56,804 nucleotides of DNA from Nemertoderma westbladi (GCA_032718475.1 JAUCBJ010007058.1:1-56804); one strand, 5' to 3'; positions 30,300 through 42,248 are shown, counted from the stretch's first letter. A program made the numbers and translations. Notes: generated by a model from the sequence alone, not told the origin.

Positions 30300-32640
30300 T
30301 TAAATCAAATTCGATGGAATTCATGGAGGCAATGGATAAAATCACAGGACAGGAGGGAACCACAGAGAAGGCAAACTGGTACTGTTGAACTTTACAGAGG
30401 AACTGGTTGCAGACAAAAGGTATCAGGCAGAGCAGAGAATTATAGGAATAATATGGAACAGGGAAACCAACACCTTAGAATATCAGTTCACGTATGAAGG
30501 ACAAGATATACACACAAAGAGGGGTTGCGTTTCGTATATTGCATGCATATACGACCCTTTAAGACTCGCATCCCACTGTTGGTGATAGGTAAACAAATTC
30601 TGAAGAAGGTATACTGATTAAAAGATGGGTGGGATGAACAGGTGCCGGAGGAGATTGCAAAGGAGTGGAGAATCTGGATCATGAGTATACAGGAGATGGA
30701 AGATTACAATATCGAGAACTTATTTTCCAGATGGGAGAATAGAAAATTTAGAACTACACATGTTCAGAGATGCGTTGCTTGAGGCGTATGGTGCAGCATT
30801 ATATTTTGTACAGTGAGATGGTGAGAAGTATACCTGATTAATCTTCAGCAAGGCCAGATCAACACTGGTGAACTCGCTAGGAGTACTGAAGTTGGAGTTA
30901 ATGACAGCGCACAAGGGGCGAGAGTGGCGACATACATAGTGGATGCTATGCTGACAGTGAAAGAAACTTTCAACTGGACAGATTCGATGGCAGTGATGGG
31001 ATGGCTTATGAACAAGGAAGCGAGGCAACCCATATTTATTGCAAATAGAGTAGATGAAATAAGAGTGATAATGAACATCATAATTGGAAGCACTGCCCGA
31101 CAGGAGACAACCTGACAGACCTATTGTCGAGAGGAGAACTTCTGGCGACACTGCCCAAAGTTTCTGAACAACAAATATATGTGGCTGGAGAACGTCAAGG
31201 GAGATCAGGTACAGCGAATCGAGGAGGCAGAAGAGGATAGTAAAGAAACTTGTACTGAAGGAGGCGTCATTTACACCTCAATGTTAAGTGAAATTAAACC
31301 AAGGGATTACGTAAAGCATATGAACTATACGACTTTGCCGGGAGATAGGAATCCTACAGATAGATTGATAGGATACAATTCTAATTGGTATAAAACGAGG
31401 AAGTTTGTAGCGTACTACCGGGCATTCGGGGAGTACTTAAGTGGTAAAACCAAAGGCGAAAAGAAAAAGCCAAGCATAGATTTGAATACGTCAGAAACGG
31501 TGATATTAGCTTACAAACAAGCAAAATACTACGATAAGGAAATAGAGCGAATCAATAATAAAAGACCCTATGGAAAGGACAGTAAATTCAGCCCATTATG
31601 CCCTGAATTAAATGAAGGTGGCTTACTAGTAATGAACTCGCGATTAATCAACTCTGTGTCATTATTAATAACAAAGAAACCGATAAAAATAGCGAACGAG
31701 TCCATTATAATGATCACCATAAATAAACAGATCATCCGAGATAGTCATACAGCAACTCTTCATGGGGGAATGGACATGACAATAAACGAATTCAGGAGGA
31801 AATACTGGATACTGCAAATAAGGAGAATAATGAAACATTTGGTTAAGGAATGCACGGCGTGCCATAAGATCAGAAGAACCAGGTTATACCAGCGCATGTC
31901 AGTACTACCACTAGACAGACTCGTAAGTTATGAGCCTCCCTTTACATACATGGGAGTATACATGTTTGGACCCATTTTTATAAACATTCAACGTCACACA
32001 GAAAAGCGGTACGGAATAATATTCGTTTGTAATAACAGTAGGGCAATTGCGATAGAAATAGCCGTCAACGAGAGTACAAATGCGTTCATTAATGCGCTTG
32101 AATGATATACAACAAGGAGAGGAGGAGTAGTTAGAATATTATACTCTGACAATGGAATGAACTTTGTGGAAGCAGAGAGGGAGTTAAGGGAAGAAGCCGA
32201 AGAGTATAACCAGAAACTCTTGGAATCTTCAGTAAGGAAACACGAGATAGAGTGCTCGATGCAGACACCATATGCACCACACAACATATTATTTATAGAA
32301 AGACTAGTTGGAAGCGTGAAACGAGCTATAAAAGCTAGCAAACCGTAACGGAAGTAATGGAAGACATCCTAAGGACGGCATTAGCGAAATGCGAAGGAAT
32401 AATAAACAGTAGGCCATTATGCCAACTAATTGACACCCCGGAATCGTTAGAAGCGTTGATACCATTTCACATATTACGTGAAAGACTAGCGTAAATATTA
32501 ATAGATATAGGGGACAAAGAACTACCTCTCCAAACAGACGTGGAAAGTATTCAAAGCAATAGCAACATAGTTCTGGGAAAGATGGATAAGGGAGTATCTA
32601 TCCACACTTCATGGTAGAAAAAAGTGGCAAGGGAAACAGA
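30300..32640 (+). pseudogene. BEL/Pao retrotransposon pol remnant
   Basis: Pieces of pol in order on the plus strand but in several frames. They are a reverse-transcriptase end with RIIGIIWNRETNTLEYQF and TKRGCVSYIACIYDPL (30385-30585), an RNase H-like piece with ELHMFRDALLEAYGAALYF (about 30750), and a 308-codon integrase segment (31179-32105). The integrase has a zinc-finger part (HGGMDMTINEFRRKYWI, CTACHK) and YMGVYMFGPIF, where BEL/Pao enzymes have GVDYFGP, so the first catalytic Asp is lost. The frame stops at 32103-32105 and resumes with SDNGMNFVEAERELREEAEE and IERLVGSVKRA. LTRs were not identified. It is a dead remnant. Confidence 0.88.
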
Positions 32641-32661
32641 AAGAATTAAAGGAAGGTGACT

Positions 32662-33796
32662 GATGAGGGACACAAACATTAATGAGGGACACAAACATTA
32701 ATGAGGGACACAAACAATAATGAGGGACACAAACATTAATGAGGGACACAAACATTACTGAGGGACACAAACATTAATGAGGGACACAAACAATAATGAG
32801 GGACACAAACATTAATGAGGGACACAAACATTAATGAGGAACACAAACATTAATGTGGGACACAAACATTAATGAGGGACACAAACATTAATGATGGACA
32901 CAAACATTAATGAGGGACACAAACATTACTGAGGGACACAAACATTAATGAGGGACACAAACATTAATGATGGACACAAACATTAATGAGGAACACAAAC
33001 ATTAATGAGGGACACAAACAATAATGAGGGACACAAACATTAATGAGGGACACAAACATTAATGAGGAACACAAACATTAATGTGGGACACAAACATTAA
33101 TGATGGACACAAACATTAATGAGGAACACAAACATTAATGAGGGACACAAACAATAATGAGGGACACAAACATTAATGAGGGACACAAACATTAATGAGG
33201 AACACAAACATTAATGAGGGACACAAACAATAATGAGGGACACAAACATTAATGAGGGACACAAACATTAATGAGGAACACAAACATTAATGTGGGACAC
33301 AAACATTAATGATGGACACAAACATTAATGAGGAACACAAACATTAATGAGGGACACAAACAATAATGAGGGACACAAACATTAATGAGGGACACAAACA
33401 TTAATGAGGGACACAAACATTAATGAGGGACACAAACATTACTGAGGGACACAAACATTAATGAGGGACACAAACAATAATGAGGGACACAAACATTAAT
33501 GAGGGACACAAACATTAATGAGGAACACAAACATTAATGTGGGACACAAACATTAATGATGGACACAAACATTAATGAGGGACACAAACATTACTGAGGG
33601 ACACAAACATTACTGAGGGACGCAAACATTACTGAGGGACACAAACATTAATGAGGGACACATTAATGAGGGACACAAACATTAATGAGGGACACAAACA
33701 TTAATGAGGAACACAAACATTAATGTGGGACACAAACATTAATGATGGACGCAAACATTACTGAGGGACGCAAACATTAATGAGGGACAGAAACAA
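32662..33796 (+). repeat. 19-bp minisatellite (about 59 units)
   Basis: Tandem 19-bp units of AATGAGGGACACAAACATT with variants (CAATAATG, TTACTGAG, GAGGAAC, GTGGGAC, GATGGAC). The variant string GAGGAAC, GTGGGAC, GATGGAC recurs at about 32830, 33065, 33275, 33515 and 33700, showing a higher-order repeat. It begins right after the BEL/Pao remnant. Confidence 0.96.
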
Positions 33797-34479
33797 ACAG
33801 GAGAAGTGCGCCGAAAAATGATTTTCGACCAATTTTGAGAAAAATAATATTTTGAGCTCTGAAAATCACAAAAAAACTATGACGTCACATCAAATTGTTC
33901 TAAAAACTGATGACAAATTTTGTCTCAGATATTTATGAAATTCCGTGTGCTTGTGTTACAGTAGGTCCGTTAAACGGCTTCCGTAGATAATGTAGGGGTT
34001 GTGTTACTGTATGTCTCGCTACCCTTTACCAGCCGTGGACGGTGGAGGGTTTAAAGAAAGAAGCATGGTATAATTGCATCTGGATATAAAGACTTTATAT
34101 CCTTTTTTTATTTTTTCTTGTATTCGACAACATTCACTATAATTAGGTAAATACAGGTAATTTTTAGGAATAAATTAAATTTGATAAATTAAGTCAACTT
34201 CTCTGAGCTGTGTTGTACTCATCTAATGACATGTTAAGTAAGTGACAGAAGGCATTGCCTTATTGCTTTTTGATTCTAAAAAGATTGATATTCTAAGATG
34301 TTTCATATTCTATGTTGGCATCCATAACGTCATCTATGACGTCATTATTATTTTCTTTTATTTTGCTATTTTATGTTGTTGTTTGTATTACATCACCTCT
34401 GAAGTTAACTACATATCAAATCATCGACGACGTCATACATGTTGGTAACTTTGAAGTAATTTTTGCCATTTTATGACAC
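33797..34479. other. Non-coding, nothing recognised
   Basis: AT-rich sequence with several TGACGTCA-like motifs (near 33880, 34335 and 34430). No coding-like ORF. Confidence 0.4.
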
Positions 34480-34711
34480 AAGACAATGTTTAATTGCACA
34501 CTTATGTAGTGAAAATTTGATTAAAGTTATCAGTCCATCCAACTTGGAGAGGATTTCAAGTTCCAGTAACCCATGGTAACGGCCGCCAGTGTGAAACACT
34601 ATGACGTCGGTGGGTTTCATTACCGAAAGTTTGAACCCGTTACTATAGAGATCTTCAAGTGAGTACTGGAGGCACTGCTCGCTGCCGGATACTGCATGAT
34701 ACCTAGAAAAT
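34480..34711. repeat. Dispersed repeat X, copy B
   Basis: Same-orientation partner of 2354-2584, from GACAATGTTTAATTGCACAC to GCATGATACCTAGAAAAT. The central 150 bp are the best conserved. The CRE-like site of copy A is TGACGTCG here. Confidence 0.75.
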
Positions 34712-35263
34712 AATTTGATTCAAATTCTAACAATTACTTTCTACACTTCAATAGTTTGGATTAATAGTGATTAATTAAAGATTAATTAAAAGACAAATTA
34801 ATAACAAATTACCATTACCCCAAATCTATTTTTTTTTATTTATAAATCTAGTATTAAGAAATTTTAAAACAATTATCTATATTGTCTTTTACTATGAAAA
34901 CAGAGTTTGGATAGCTTCGTAAACCAGTTTGTTCGAAAACTATGGCATTTCTTGCGCAGGTCTGTTTTTTCGAAAAATTGTATCAATTTTGTGGCTTTTA
35001 TATGTAAAATATATCATGTTTAAGGATCATTAGTGCCACCTAGTATGTAGTTCTAGCTCTAAGACTTTGGCAAAAAGGACCTACAGTAGATATGCAGGTA
35101 TTCTATGAAAATTTCTCAGAAATTAAATCAGCGACCAGGAAAACTCCCATAGCTAAAATCTTAGCATGGTTTAGTCTAACGTATTGCTAGATATATATTG
35201 AGATATATATTGATTATATTCGCCAACATACATACATGGAATTTTACATTCTGTAAATTCTGT
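34712..35263. other. Non-coding, nothing recognised
   Basis: AT-rich sequence, no ORF with coding character and no recognisable repeat. Confidence 0.4.
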
Positions 35264-35452
35264 AGTGAAAGGGCTGGTCGCTATTCACAAAACAATTGTT
35301 AACATGAATTATGTTTCAGGACTATAGACATGCAGGGGATGTGTTGGTGGAGGTGCCGGAGGTTGGTAGCGTTGGGAGGTAGGATTGTATCGGGTCTGGT
35401 TGGAGTAGTTGTAATGAAGCTCGGACATTCTTTGGTTGGGCAGACTCACTGT
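35264..35452. repeat. 188-bp duplicated segment, copy 1
   Basis: From GTAGTGAAAGGGCTGGTCGC to TTGGGCAGACTCAC this is about 98 percent identical (three substitutions) to 40546-40733. The second copy overlaps the 3' end of the ORF at 39941-40609. On the minus strand both copies carry an open Pro/Tyr/Asn-rich frame (QRYQPPAPPPTHPLHVYSPE then stop), and two of the three substitutions are silent in it. Here that frame is preceded by an acceptor-like TTTTACAG. Confidence 0.85.
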
Positions 35453-35892
35453 AAAAGCTTTTGTGGGATGTAACTGGCCCTTTTGCTTTGCAATCCAGTT
35501 CCCCCCCAGGCGCTGGAATACTCTAAAAGGCTCTCTAACTCGAATGATGCAAAGCGACCGGCTGATTGGCTGATTTGTTATACGAGGGGCTCTTTGCTAT
35601 GTTCTATCGGCCAACCAGAGCTATAGCAGCAGAGTATGCAACCAGGGCAACCGAGCGGAGTGACTCATTTTGTGTGTTGGCCAAGGGCTGCAAAAATCCT
35701 GATAGTTCGGCATTTAGATATTCGTGGAACCTGTGGAATCTGGTGTTCTGCCAATGAGAGCTATTCCTCTCTGTGTAAAAAGATACCTGCAACGGTGTTA
35801 GAGTCAGAGAGTGTTTTTGTTACTGTTGTGTTGTTTCTATCTAGGCCAAGAACACCGGCTCTGGAGTCAATTGTTTCAGCCTCGGTATTACA
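35453..35892. other. Non-coding, nothing recognised
   Basis: No coding-like ORF can be defended. This probably includes the junction with the truncated LINE that follows. Confidence 0.4.
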
Positions 35893-36903
35893 ATGTGCAG
35901 TAACCTTATTTTTGATACCTATTGTCGTGAACAATCTGCAAAGGCTTTCAAAATGATCAACCTTATATTTAAGTGCTTTCACACCAACAACCGTAGTGCA
36001 TTAATTATAGCTTACAAATCTTATGTGCGACCCTTGTTAGAATACTGTACATCAGTGTGGTCTCCGTATCATTTAGGAAGTATAGATTTAATTGAGCGTG
36101 TCCAGCGATATTTTACACGCCGCCTTTTTAAACGTTGTAATTTAGATTGTTCGTTAAGTTATTTAGATCGCCTTACTGACCTACAGTTGCAACCATTAGA
36201 AGTCCGACGAATAATCTATGACCTGAAGATGACCTTTGCTATATATCATAACGACGTTGACTTAAATACTTCTGACTTCTTCAGCTTGGCTCCTAGGGCT
36301 GGGTTGAGAGGACATGACCGCAAGTTGCACCACCGGCAGTCTCGACTGTTAATGTGTAAAAATATATTTGCGTACAGAGTTGTTCCTATTTGGAACTGGC
36401 TCCCTGCTGAGATTGTTAACTCATTGTCTAAAAGCATTTTCTCTCATAAAGTTAAAGGCCTGAATTTACTCTCTTTTTGTTATTTTAACCGAGCTATGTG
36501 ATAAATATGTTTTAATAATAATATAACCAGTTATTGTAATGTTGTCTGTCCTTCATGTTTTTTTTTAAGTGGGTTTTATGTACTAAATGTCAAATTTTAT
36601 CTGCTAATACGTTATTTTTATTGTAAACTATTTTATAAATTTTTAGATATTTTGAACTATTTTAGATTTTTTTTAAACTATTTTAAAGCTTTGTAGATAT
36701 ATTGAACTATTTTAGATTTATTTTAAACTATTTTAAAGCTTTGTTGATATTTTGAACTATTTTAGATTTATTTTAAACTGTTGCAAATTTGTATGCTCTA
36801 ACCTACCGTAAGTGTACCTGGTTTACCGTAAGTGTACCTGGTTTGTTTTTCTCCGGTGTATTTATTTTAATTAATATTTCACTGTTAAATAATAATAATA
36901 ATA
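35893..36903 (+). mobile_element. 5'-truncated CR1/Jockey-type LINE 3' end
   Basis: A 202-codon ORF (35893-36501) is the C-terminal end of a LINE reverse transcriptase: IAYKSYVRPLLEYCTSVWSP, LIERVQRYFTRRLF, LSYLDRLTDLQLQPLEVRR, and WNWLPAEIVNSLSKSIF. This thumb-and-tail pattern is typical of CR1/Jockey-group elements and differs from the RTE-like family here. The 3' UTR has about three tandem copies of a block with TTTTAAACTATTTTAAAGCT (36650-36780), a doubled CCGTAAGTGTACCTGGTTT (about 36804-36845) and an AATAATAATAATAA tail ending about 36903. The catalytic motifs lie in the missing 5' part. Confidence 0.88.
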
Positions 36904-37770
36904 ACTTTAGAAGAAACATTAGTAGGCGTAGATTATAGAACGTATAACTGTTATCTCGCCATAATTATCAACTAACCAAACAATCATATCATAGCTTAAC
37001 CTACCGTCTTAATGCTGTTTACTGTGGTTATTATTTTGTATCAGTTGGTTGAATATTATTTGGAGAACATCTATAAAGAACCCAAATTTCCCAATTTTCT
37101 TGATACACTACAGGTTAGAGAGACAGGATACATATAACAATTGCGACTTATGTTATCGTGGTTTGTAGTGAACCTAATGCTATTTGATAGGCACTACATG
37201 AGTCAATTGCTGTTCTCTTTATATATGATAAAATTCATTGACGGTCGGCAGATTAGTGTGCATTATTGTGTGGTACCGGTAGTGTGCATGATTGTGGCTG
37301 ATAACTAAGCATTTCCTAAAGAATGCGCCTCATACGTGAATCATAAGCCTTACCAACTTACCGTTGTGTTTAGTATAAGTCATAGCTCTGTTTACCTAGA
37401 TAGAGCGCCACGTCCTAAAAGGAACTGTTAATATTTCCCGAAAGTGAATAATATTGGTCAGAAATTATTTATTAACGATCAATCGAATAATACAGTAAGC
37501 TTACACTGCAATAACAATCTAAGCCCTCCGAATCCAGTCTCCCGGGTATATCCAGCGGGTGAATGGACGCGCACTAGGCTGGCTTCGGCTAATGTTGTGT
37601 TTATTGGTATTAAATACTTGTCATTTTCTAAAGTCTATTTATAAACCAAAAGACATATAAATTTTGGCAGGTTAAACTGCCAAAGGTCTTCAAAAGCGCG
37701 TACAATAACAGTTATTTTCTTTATTGCAGTAAGCAATAAAGTTGAAAGTACCGGTCGACCGGTAAACCTG
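36904..37770. other. Non-coding, nothing recognised
   Basis: No coding-like ORF; scattered ACCGGT motifs. No mobile-element signature is visible. Confidence 0.4.
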
Positions 37771-37890
37771 AACTGGTACTGCTGTAGGTCCGTAGGCCTA
37801 ACTGCCAGAACCGGTACTGCTGTAGGTCCGTAGGCCTAACTGCCTGAACCGGTACTGCTGTAGGTCTGTAGGCCCAACTGTCCTAACCGG
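37771..37890 (+). repeat. 38-bp tandem repeat x 3
   Basis: Three units containing GGTACTGCTGTAGGTCCGTA then GGCCTAACTGCC, with a few substitutions in the third. Unit boundaries coincide with ACCGG. Confidence 0.85.
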
Positions 37891-37984
37891 TACTTCCAAT
37901 ATAAGTACATTAGTATTATTCGATTTTGATTATTGTATACCGGTAGGTCTCGATATTAAATCGGGGACGCCTGGTTTTTATTGG

Positions 37985-38640
37985 GATTTTACTTAGGTCT
38001 ATTTCTGTCAGTTTTATTTCCTAGTAAGTTAATATTGAGCTGAAGGCGTGTAAGTCTGCTCAGATTGTTCAGATAATTGTAGGCCGGACTATTGTCGGAC
38101 TGTTGTTGGGTCTGGAGAAATTGCGGCGTGTGTAGAGTCTGTCCGATAAAGTGCCAGTTAGTAAGTTGGGGCAACCAGAGCTGTAAGGTCAATCCCCTCT
38201 TAAAGAATAAGTCGTACTACCGTGTTAGAACGCATACTAACTAACCATTTTGGAATCTGCATATACTGTAGTTTATTTAGGCTTGACAGTAGTCTGCCAG
38301 CGTTTTGGCCTGTGTTTGTTTGTGTGGTCTGTTCAGGTACCGTAATAGTTATTACTCAGATATTTTGTAGGCTGGATTGTTGTCTGGCTGTTATTAGGTC
38401 TGAAGAGATTGCTGCGTGTGTAGAGTTTGTCTGATAAAGTGCCAGTTAGTAAGTTGGGGCAGCCAGAGCTGTAAGGTCAATCCCCTCTTAAAGAATAAGT
38501 CGTACTACCGTGTTAGAACGCATACTAACTAACCATTTTGGAATCTGCACATACTGTAGTTTACTTAGGCTTGATGGTAGTCTGCCAGCGTTTGGTTTGT
38601 ATTTTGTTTGAGTATTCTGTACGGGTAGCGTAATATTTAT
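37985..38640 (+). repeat. Tandem 288-bp repeat (two or more units)
   Basis: The block containing GTGTGTAGAGTCTGTCCGAT, GTCAATCCCCTCTTAAAGAA and CATACTAACTAACCATTTTG at about 38128-38305 recurs 288 bp downstream at about 38415-38600. They are about 90 percent identical. It lies about 1.3 kb upstream of the ORF at 39941, so it could be a monomer-type 5' region of a retroelement. That is inference. Confidence 0.85.
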
Positions 38641-39940
38641 TATTCAGAGTTTATGCGATTATTCGCAACATTCATGTCCCCAAGTTTATTCCTACAGTAA
38701 TTGTGCTTGTTACACATACCGTTATAGTTAAATTAACCCCGGTACTACACGGGCTGCTTGGCGTAGGTAAAGACTGGTGACTTTGTGCTCCGGTCACTCC
38801 AGCAGATGCCGTGGTTCTTTTAACTGTTCAAGTATATTTAACTACTGATTATTTGTTGTACCAGTACTTGTACCTAATTTAGGGTTTAGTGTACAGTGCT
38901 TTCCGAAAGTAATTAGTGTGTAGGCAGTATATTTGTGTTGTAAAGTGGTTAATAGGCACGTTGGATCTGGTAGTCCGCGGTAATTAACTTCTAGGTAGGA
39001 ACACTCCGTGATACATAACGTAGTACCTATAGCGATACGGCTATAGGTCGTCAGGTGGTGGTATTTTCCTATCTGGACAGTGCAATATATTTACTACTAC
39101 TTATTATTTTCAAATACCGTAGTACCCTGTCCGTCGTAATAACCAGAAATCTAACCCTTTGTTAGACTGGTTTGTAGACTTCCTGTAAAATTACCCTAAA
39201 AATTTCGTACGTAATATTTTGTTGTGTTTAATTAGAGATTTAATCTCACCCGTATCGTAAGTAATTTGTAGTATTAAGTAACTTAGGTAAATTAGAATTA
39301 TCTGTTTTAGTGTCAAATAAGTAGCACTTCACTGAGAGCGCACAGCTTCTGTGTAGTGACTCCCCCAGAAATAATAACATTTATTTCAAATATTGACAAA
39401 ACCCATTTTAAACGGGTATATAAATATTATAAATCAACTCAAACGATTTATAAATAGTAGGCCTGCCATACAACAACTAGGTCTCAATATCAGTTGGACT
39501 ACTGCTTAAATAACGGTAATAAAGTAAGTTAAAGTAACCAAGTAACCCTAAAATATTCAGAAATTCAATTATTCTAAAATAATTGACATACCGGTATTTA
39601 CCATAGGCTTATTATATTTATTTCTATAAATTTGGGCTGAAATCATACCGGTATTCTGTAATTAATTCTAGTTCATAATTATACTTATATATACTATAAG
39701 TGTAAGCTGTATACCGGTATTCACGATAGGCCTATTATATATTTATATATATTTGTGCTAAAATTATATACCGGTACTCTGTGACAAACCTAGTTTACAA
39801 TACTTATATATATTATAAGTGTATACCGGTATTCTAATATACTGTAATAAATTACCGGTACTAGGGTAAAAGTGATACTGAATTACTAGACTTGCTTTAA
39901 CTGTATTTATAGCCGTAGGCATTCAACTGTGTAAACAAAC
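38641..39940. other. Non-coding, ACCGGTA-rich tandem-like stretch
   Basis: No coding-like ORF. From about 39590 to 39860 the motif ATACCGGTAT recurs every 50-70 bp, interleaved with TATATATTATAAGTGTA-type sequence, as a degenerate tandem structure. It could be the 5' leader of the ORF at 39941. Confidence 0.45.
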
Positions 39941-40609
39941 ATGTCAGATACAACCCAATCACTGTCGGATAGTCTCTTAGAAAGTGTTAGAATGACTGTT
40001 AGACAGTGCCTTAAAAAGATCAATGACCCAGATCCAAGTATAGAACATCCTAGATCCAAGTCTAAGTCACCTACTATTGTAAAAAAGGCCATCCCTACAG
40101 TAGTAGTGTCAGACCCTAGGCTAGTAGAACAACGTAGGTCTATCATCGGCACTCGGGCCCAAGTCAAGCGGGATCAAGAAGCAGCTGTCAAACAGCAGCA
40201 ACATCCTAGCCAAGAACCTAGTTCTCAGCGGCCCGATAGCTCCAGTAGTTCGGATACTGTTGAGCGGACGCCCGAACGCGGAGCGAAGATGGCGGATACG
40301 GTTTATGATGAGCGGCCAACTTATGAAGAATCAACCGATGCCACTTCTTCTCAAGTGGAAAGCGAAGTGGAAAGCGAAGTGGAAAGCGAATTAACAGCAG
40401 CAGAGAAGCCGCGAACTAGAGACGCCATTGACATCTATCTGTCAGACTATCAGCGATTCCTAGGAGACGAAGAGTTGAGGAGACAACTGTCTGGACTTCG
40501 CCCTAATAGTGAAGGAACCAAGCTTGTGTTGGACGCAATCGACGTAGTGAAAGGGCTGGTCGCTATTCACAAAACAATTGTTAACATGAATTATGTTTCA
40601 GGACTATAG
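39941..40609 (+). CDS. Uncharacterised 222-codon ORF, acidic and Ser-rich
   Basis: Opens with ATG in AACATGTCAG context and encodes a hydrophilic protein. Residues 1-30 look helical (SDSLLESVRMTVRQCLKKIN), the middle is low-complexity with Gln and Ser runs, then three ESEVESEV-type repeats. The C-terminal helix region has DIYLSDYQRFLGDEELRRQL and IDVVKGLVAIHKTIVNMN. Composition and length argue for a real coding sequence rather than chance. I recognise no domain. Its last 63 nt belong to a segment duplicated at 35264-35452, and tandem 288-bp repeats lie upstream. A gag or ORF1-like protein of an unidentified retroelement is one option; a host exon is another. A TTTCAG near the stop could be a splice acceptor, so the end is uncertain. 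Confidence 0.55.
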   Translation: MSDTTQSLSDSLLESVRMTVRQCLKKINDPDPSIEHPRSKSKSPTIVKKAIPTVVVSDPRLVEQRRSIIGTRAQVKRDQEAAVKQQQHPSQEPSSQRPDSSSSSDTVERTPERGAKMADTVYDERPTYEESTDATSSQVESEVESEVESELTAAEKPRTRDAIDIYLSDYQRFLGDEELRRQLSGLRPNSEGTKLVLDAIDVVKGLVAIHKTIVNMNYVSGL

Positions 40610-40733
40610 ACATGCAGGGGATGTGTTGGTGGAGGTGCCGGAGGTTGGTAGCGTTGGGAGGTAGGGTTGTATCGGGTCTGGTTGGTGTAGTTGTAGTGAA
40701 GCTCGGACATTCTTTGGTTGGGCAGACTCACAG
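40546..40733. repeat. 188-bp duplicated segment, copy 2
   Basis: Partner of 35264-35452. It spans the 3' end of the plus-strand ORF and a minus-strand frame (about 40735-40591) with SLPNQRMSELHYNYTNQT and a Pro-rich tail. Both strands are thus open here. Sharp loss of similarity at both edges suggests insertion or copying of a defined piece. Confidence 0.85.
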
Positions 40734-40899
40734 CTATTATTTCAGAACTAGGTGTAGCGACGGCTGCCGAATTTAATTTCCCCTGCATACCAGTATACAA
40801 TAATGTAGGCCTAACTAAAGGTGGCTTGGTTGGAATACCTTGTCCAATATGGTTTTGTACATTGTTTAGAGGTTAGCTGTAAGGTGTGTTACCGGTATG

Positions 40900-41570
40900 T
40901 CTAGCGCTAGCAACAATGCCATTGATCAACAGATATATCTGGACACACATCAATATCCCATCCATGGATAAATGTGGAACCCAAATGCAGGTTGTTCCCA
41001 GACAACCATTTGTTATTAGCCTCTCTCGCTAAACAAAATAGAATATCGCGCTGCTTTCGCATCTCTGGAAGGAAGTCATCGTGAATATTATATTGTGTAC
41101 CCGCAAACTTTTTCATAGCATCTAATACTCGGAACTTGAGTTTTGACCTGGAAAACTCAACCTTGATTGGTCAACAGCGATCTCTCATAACTCTTCCTTG
41201 TCTCAATGCTCTCTCAATGTCGTCTGGCGTTATTTCGATTCCAAGCACCCTTTGAAGAAGTGTATTGCTGACGTCCCTGCATCCTCATTGTACTGTTCAG
41301 GAACGTTGCGAATAAATATTATCTTGCAGGGCCATTCCCGCTCTAAATCAACCTGTCTACGTGTTATTACCCTTCAATTTGTTTCAACCTTCTGCTCCAA
41401 GGCTGCCATCTCAACTTTAGATTCTCGAATTCTTTCGAGGACTGAAGGAATTAATAATAAGTTATTTAGATTGTCTTGGGTTAACACTGGTCTATCATCT
41501 GAGTTGTCGGTATGTGGCAAGGACGTCCGCCGCTACTAACTCGAAATCGTTTTGTTCTCATCTCGCTTGC
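40900..41570 (-). pseudogene. L1-like LINE ORF1 remnant
   Basis: On the minus strand, in shifting frames: a coiled-coil-like segment (VLERIRESKVEMAALEQKVE), then RRQVDLEREWPCKIIFIRNV (compare the L1 ORF1p RRM region), then AMKKFAGTQYNIHDDFLPEM and RKQRDILFCLARE, which match the C-terminal domain pattern of L1 ORF1p (Transposase_22). It carries several stops. No ORF2 is seen next to it. It is the only L1-type trace in the window. Confidence 0.7.
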
Positions 41571-42157
41571 ATCGGTAATAGAGTCGTATTATATGATGGG
41601 GTTTGAATCTAGGGATTCCAGCCGCGTTTGTTGGTTGCCGTTGAATTGCTGCATTTTGGCCAATCTTCAAGTAGTACAGTCAGCCAAGAAGTCAATTAAT
41701 TAATAGTATAATGATTGTAGAATAAACAATACAACAATAAACCAGTATCGCTGACAATCAAACATATTAATTAGACCTTAAAACTTAATTAAAACCACAG
41801 CACTGTATGCCAAGGGTTGATGAATAAATACAGATTATATTGACGAAGATACTTGTTTCAAATTATTTTAATTAATTAATAGTGAATAAATATCATGACT
41901 TACCCAGCACGGAGGACAAATTATACATATATCAAATTTTATACTACAGTACTGTATGTCATACTGTTCAATTTTTTAATAATTAGGAGGGGGGGGGGGG
42001 GGGGGGGTCCTGACAAGGCGTCCTTTAATACTTATAATAGAACAATATAATATACAGTATTTTTTCTATTAAAATTTCCAAAATAAATTCTGAAATAAGT
42101 TATCACGAACTTGATACTGTAGAATTGTTGTCTACCATTAGGAAAAATTAGACTCAC
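41571..42157. other. Non-coding, with a 19-G homopolymer
   Basis: This is intron 3 side of glycosyltransferase gene 2 on the minus strand. A run of 19 G lies at 41989-42007. Nothing else is recognised. Confidence 0.45.
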
Positions 42158-42248
42158 CTAATTTTTCCGTTGCTGACGGCTTGGTTTAGAGTGGGCAAGG
42201 AGATGGCACCCAGTATTTCACCCCAAAACAAAGGATATCCAACAGCTC
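42158..42248 (-). CDS. Glycosyltransferase gene 2, exon 3 (predicted)
   Basis: This 91-nt exon is flanked by a strong acceptor (TTTGTCTTTCTAACAG before 42248) and a donor (AATTAG then GTGAGTC at 42157). It encodes AVGYPLFWGEILGAISLPTL, then NQAVSNGKIR. Length, both phases and about 79 percent of bases agree with gene 1 exon 3 (10598-10688), with differences scattered. It lies 10.1 kb from its exon 2, the intron being filled with repeats and LINE pieces. Exits in phase 2; following exons were not found between here and gene 1. Confidence 0.8.

Noticed and set aside
40591-40800. Firm call of a minus-strand protein gene
   Set aside because: Open and Pro-rich, but short, overlapping a plus-strand ORF and part of a duplicated segment; kept only as an observation.
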